Origin: CAYJIL01 sp964370235
Lineage (GTDB): Bacteria > Bacteroidota > Bacteroidia > Bacteroidales > Rikenellaceae
DNA: 6,350 nt
Assembly: GCA_964370235.1 (NCBI GenBank)
Contig: CAYJIL010000115.1
Coordinates: 1 to 6,350 of the forward strand
Direction of reading: 5' to 3'
Shown here: positions 5,061 through 6,350 of the stretch, piece by piece
How positions within the stretch are numbered: position 1 is the stretch's first letter
Layout: each line of letters begins with the position of its first letter
Notes under the pieces: model-generated
The model's database searches: none
Told to the model about the DNA's origin: nothing
What the model saw: only the letters and a program-made list of their open reading frames with translations
Position numbers and translations under genes: made by a program

Positions 5061-6326
5061 AGTAGTGCACCCAAAGAGGCTGGGCCAACAGCACTTCGTT
5101 CATTAGATGGCGAATATATTCCCATCCTTAACGACAAAGCAGTAGAGGGTAAAGCACTAAAGGTTGGATTAATTGGCTGTGGCGGTAGAGGCAATGGCGC
5201 TATCGACTGCCTAATGACATCGGCAGATGGTGTTACAATTACAGCAATTTGTGATGTATTTCAAGACAGAGTAGATGGCACTGTTGCCAAGCTAAAGAAA
5301 GACTACAACACAACTGTTGAGAATGTATTTGTGGGTTTTGACTCATATAAGCAGGTAATCGACTCGGGTGTTGATGCAGTAATGATATGTACTCCTCCTG
5401 TTTTTCGCCCCGAGCAATTTAAATATGCAACCGAAAAGGGCAAGCATAGCTTCCTAGAAAAGCCACTTGCGGTAGATGCTGTTGGTTGTCGTTCGGTAAT
5501 GGCAACATCTAAGCAAGCAGATGCAAAGAAACTATCGGTTATCACGGGTACACAGCGTCACCACCAACGACCATATATTGAGTCATTCAAAAAAGTTGTA
5601 GGCGAGGGATTGATTGGCGAAATTACGGGTGGTACTGTATATTGGAACCAATCGATGCTATGGTACAAAAAGCGTGAGCAGGGCTGGTCTAACATGGAGT
5701 GGATGATACGTGACTGGGTTAACTGGACATGGCTTTCGGGTGACCACATCACAGAGCAGCACATGCATAATATCGATGTATTTATGTGGTTCAGCGGACA
5801 AAAACCAGTGAGTGCAGTAGGTTTTGGTAGCCAACAAAGACGTGTAACGGGCGATCAGTACGATAACTTTAGCACCGATTTCGTAATGGAGAATGGTGTT
5901 CACATGCACAGTATGTGTCGCCAGATAGATGGCTGTGCTAATAATGTGAGCGAGTTCATTCAAGGTACAAAAGGTAGCTGGTCTTCAAACGGTGAGTTTG
6001 TGATTAAAGACCTTGCTGGCAACGTAATATGGAAGTATGACCAAGCAGCCGAAGAGGCACAGTATAAGCAAACAAACCCATACGTACTAGAGCTGGGCGA
6101 GTGGGTAACACAAATTCGTACAGGAAATACTGTTAACCAATCTGGCGAGACTGGCGAATCTACTCTAGCTTCGATTATGGCTCGCGAGAGTGCATACACA
6201 GGCAAGATGGTTACTCGTGACGAAATGATGGCATCTAACCTAGATCTAATGCCTAAGGAGCGTTCGATGACAAATATCGACATGAGCGAATATGTAGTTC
6301 GTGTTCCGGGTACTAAGCAAGGTTAA
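4962..6326 (+). CDS. Gfo/Idh/MocA-family oxidoreductase with Tat-like lipoprotein signal
   Basis: This 454-residue NAD(P)-dependent oxidoreductase-like protein belongs to the Gfo/Idh/MocA family, which typically acts on sugars, inositols or other polyols. The N-terminus has a Tat-like motif SRKDFL (6-11, RK in place of RR), a small-residue-rich hydrophobic stretch and a lipobox-like LTSC with C33. Export in folded form and lipid anchoring are therefore likely. The Rossmann dinucleotide motif is GLIGCGGRGNGA (69-80), followed by the second-strand acid in ICDVF (D98). FLEKPLAV (164-171) carries the family EKP motif with likely catalytic K167. SGDHITEQHMHNID (259-272) holds the histidine H269 and D272 expected in the active site. 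The C-terminal part follows the family alpha/beta substrate-binding fold. Length is normal for secreted family members in Bacteroidota. GH109-type NAD-dependent glycosidases share the fold, but the motifs here do not specifically resemble GH109. The gene starts 43 bp after the cytochrome-FGE gene without a Shine-Dalgarno sequence. Its substrate cannot be deduced. Confidence 0.9.
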   Translation: MSKTFSRKDFLSYTAAAGAVAAMGSVAPTLTSCSSAPKEAGPTALRSLDGEYIPILNDKAVEGKALKVGLIGCGGRGNGAIDCLMTSADGVTITAICDVFQDRVDGTVAKLKKDYNTTVENVFVGFDSYKQVIDSGVDAVMICTPPVFRPEQFKYATEKGKHSFLEKPLAVDAVGCRSVMATSKQADAKKLSVITGTQRHHQRPYIESFKKVVGEGLIGEITGGTVYWNQSMLWYKKREQGWSNMEWMIRDWVNWTWLSGDHITEQHMHNIDVFMWFSGQKPVSAVGFGSQQRRVTGDQYDNFSTDFVMENGVHMHSMCRQIDGCANNVSEFIQGTKGSWSSNGEFVIKDLAGNVIWKYDQAAEEAQYKQTNPYVLELGEWVTQIRTGNTVNQSGETGESTLASIMARESAYTGKMVTRDEMMASNLDLMPKERSMTNIDMSEYVVRVPGTKQG

Positions 6327-6350
6327 TAATACATTGCTACTTAATACAAA

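Noticed and set aside
5960..6283. 107-residue minus-strand reading frame inside the oxidoreductase gene
   Set aside because: It is an antisense shadow of the Gfo/Idh/MocA C-terminal domain with no independent support.

Overview
The window looks like chromosomal DNA from a Bacteroidota, most likely Bacteroidales, species. The support is an N-terminal SusC-type TonB-dependent receptor with the typical plug motifs, A+T-rich intergenic DNA, start codons without Shine-Dalgarno sequences, and TAnnTTTG-type -7 promoter elements. There are no rRNA or tRNA genes, CRISPR arrays or transposases.

Layout: the minus strand (positions 794 down to the left edge) carries the first 264 codons of a SusC/RagA-like outer-membrane transporter. 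Next comes a 566-bp divergent, very A+T-rich intergenic region with promoter candidates and short repeats. Three plus-strand genes follow. The first (1361-3295) is a membrane-anchored alkaline-phosphatase-superfamily enzyme of the LTA synthase/phosphoglycerol transferase type. The second (3428-4918) is a fusion of an NrfH/NapC-type tetraheme cytochrome c to a formylglycine-generating-enzyme-like (FGE/SUMF1) domain. The third (4962-6326) is a Gfo/Idh/MocA oxidoreductase with a Tat-like lipoprotein signal.

All three plus-strand products are predicted to act in or face the periplasm. The most unusual is the cytochrome-FGE fusion. Its cytochrome half has the features of a quinol-oxidising membrane anchor, while its FGE half lacks the paired cysteines that classical FGE needs. 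The upstream sulfatase-fold protein has no CxPxR formylglycine motif and appears to use a serine nucleophile. The tempting reading of 'sulfatase plus its maturase' therefore does not hold. A better reading is a small cell-envelope module in which electrons from the quinone pool reach the FGE-like domain or an unknown partner. Whether the three genes work together is inference, because only their order and strand support it.

Codon use differs along the window. The SusC gene, and to a lesser degree the oxidoreductase, favour GGT/GCT/CGT-type codons typical of well-expressed genes. The LTA-synthase-like gene is rich in ATA, CTA and AGA, especially over its membrane segments.
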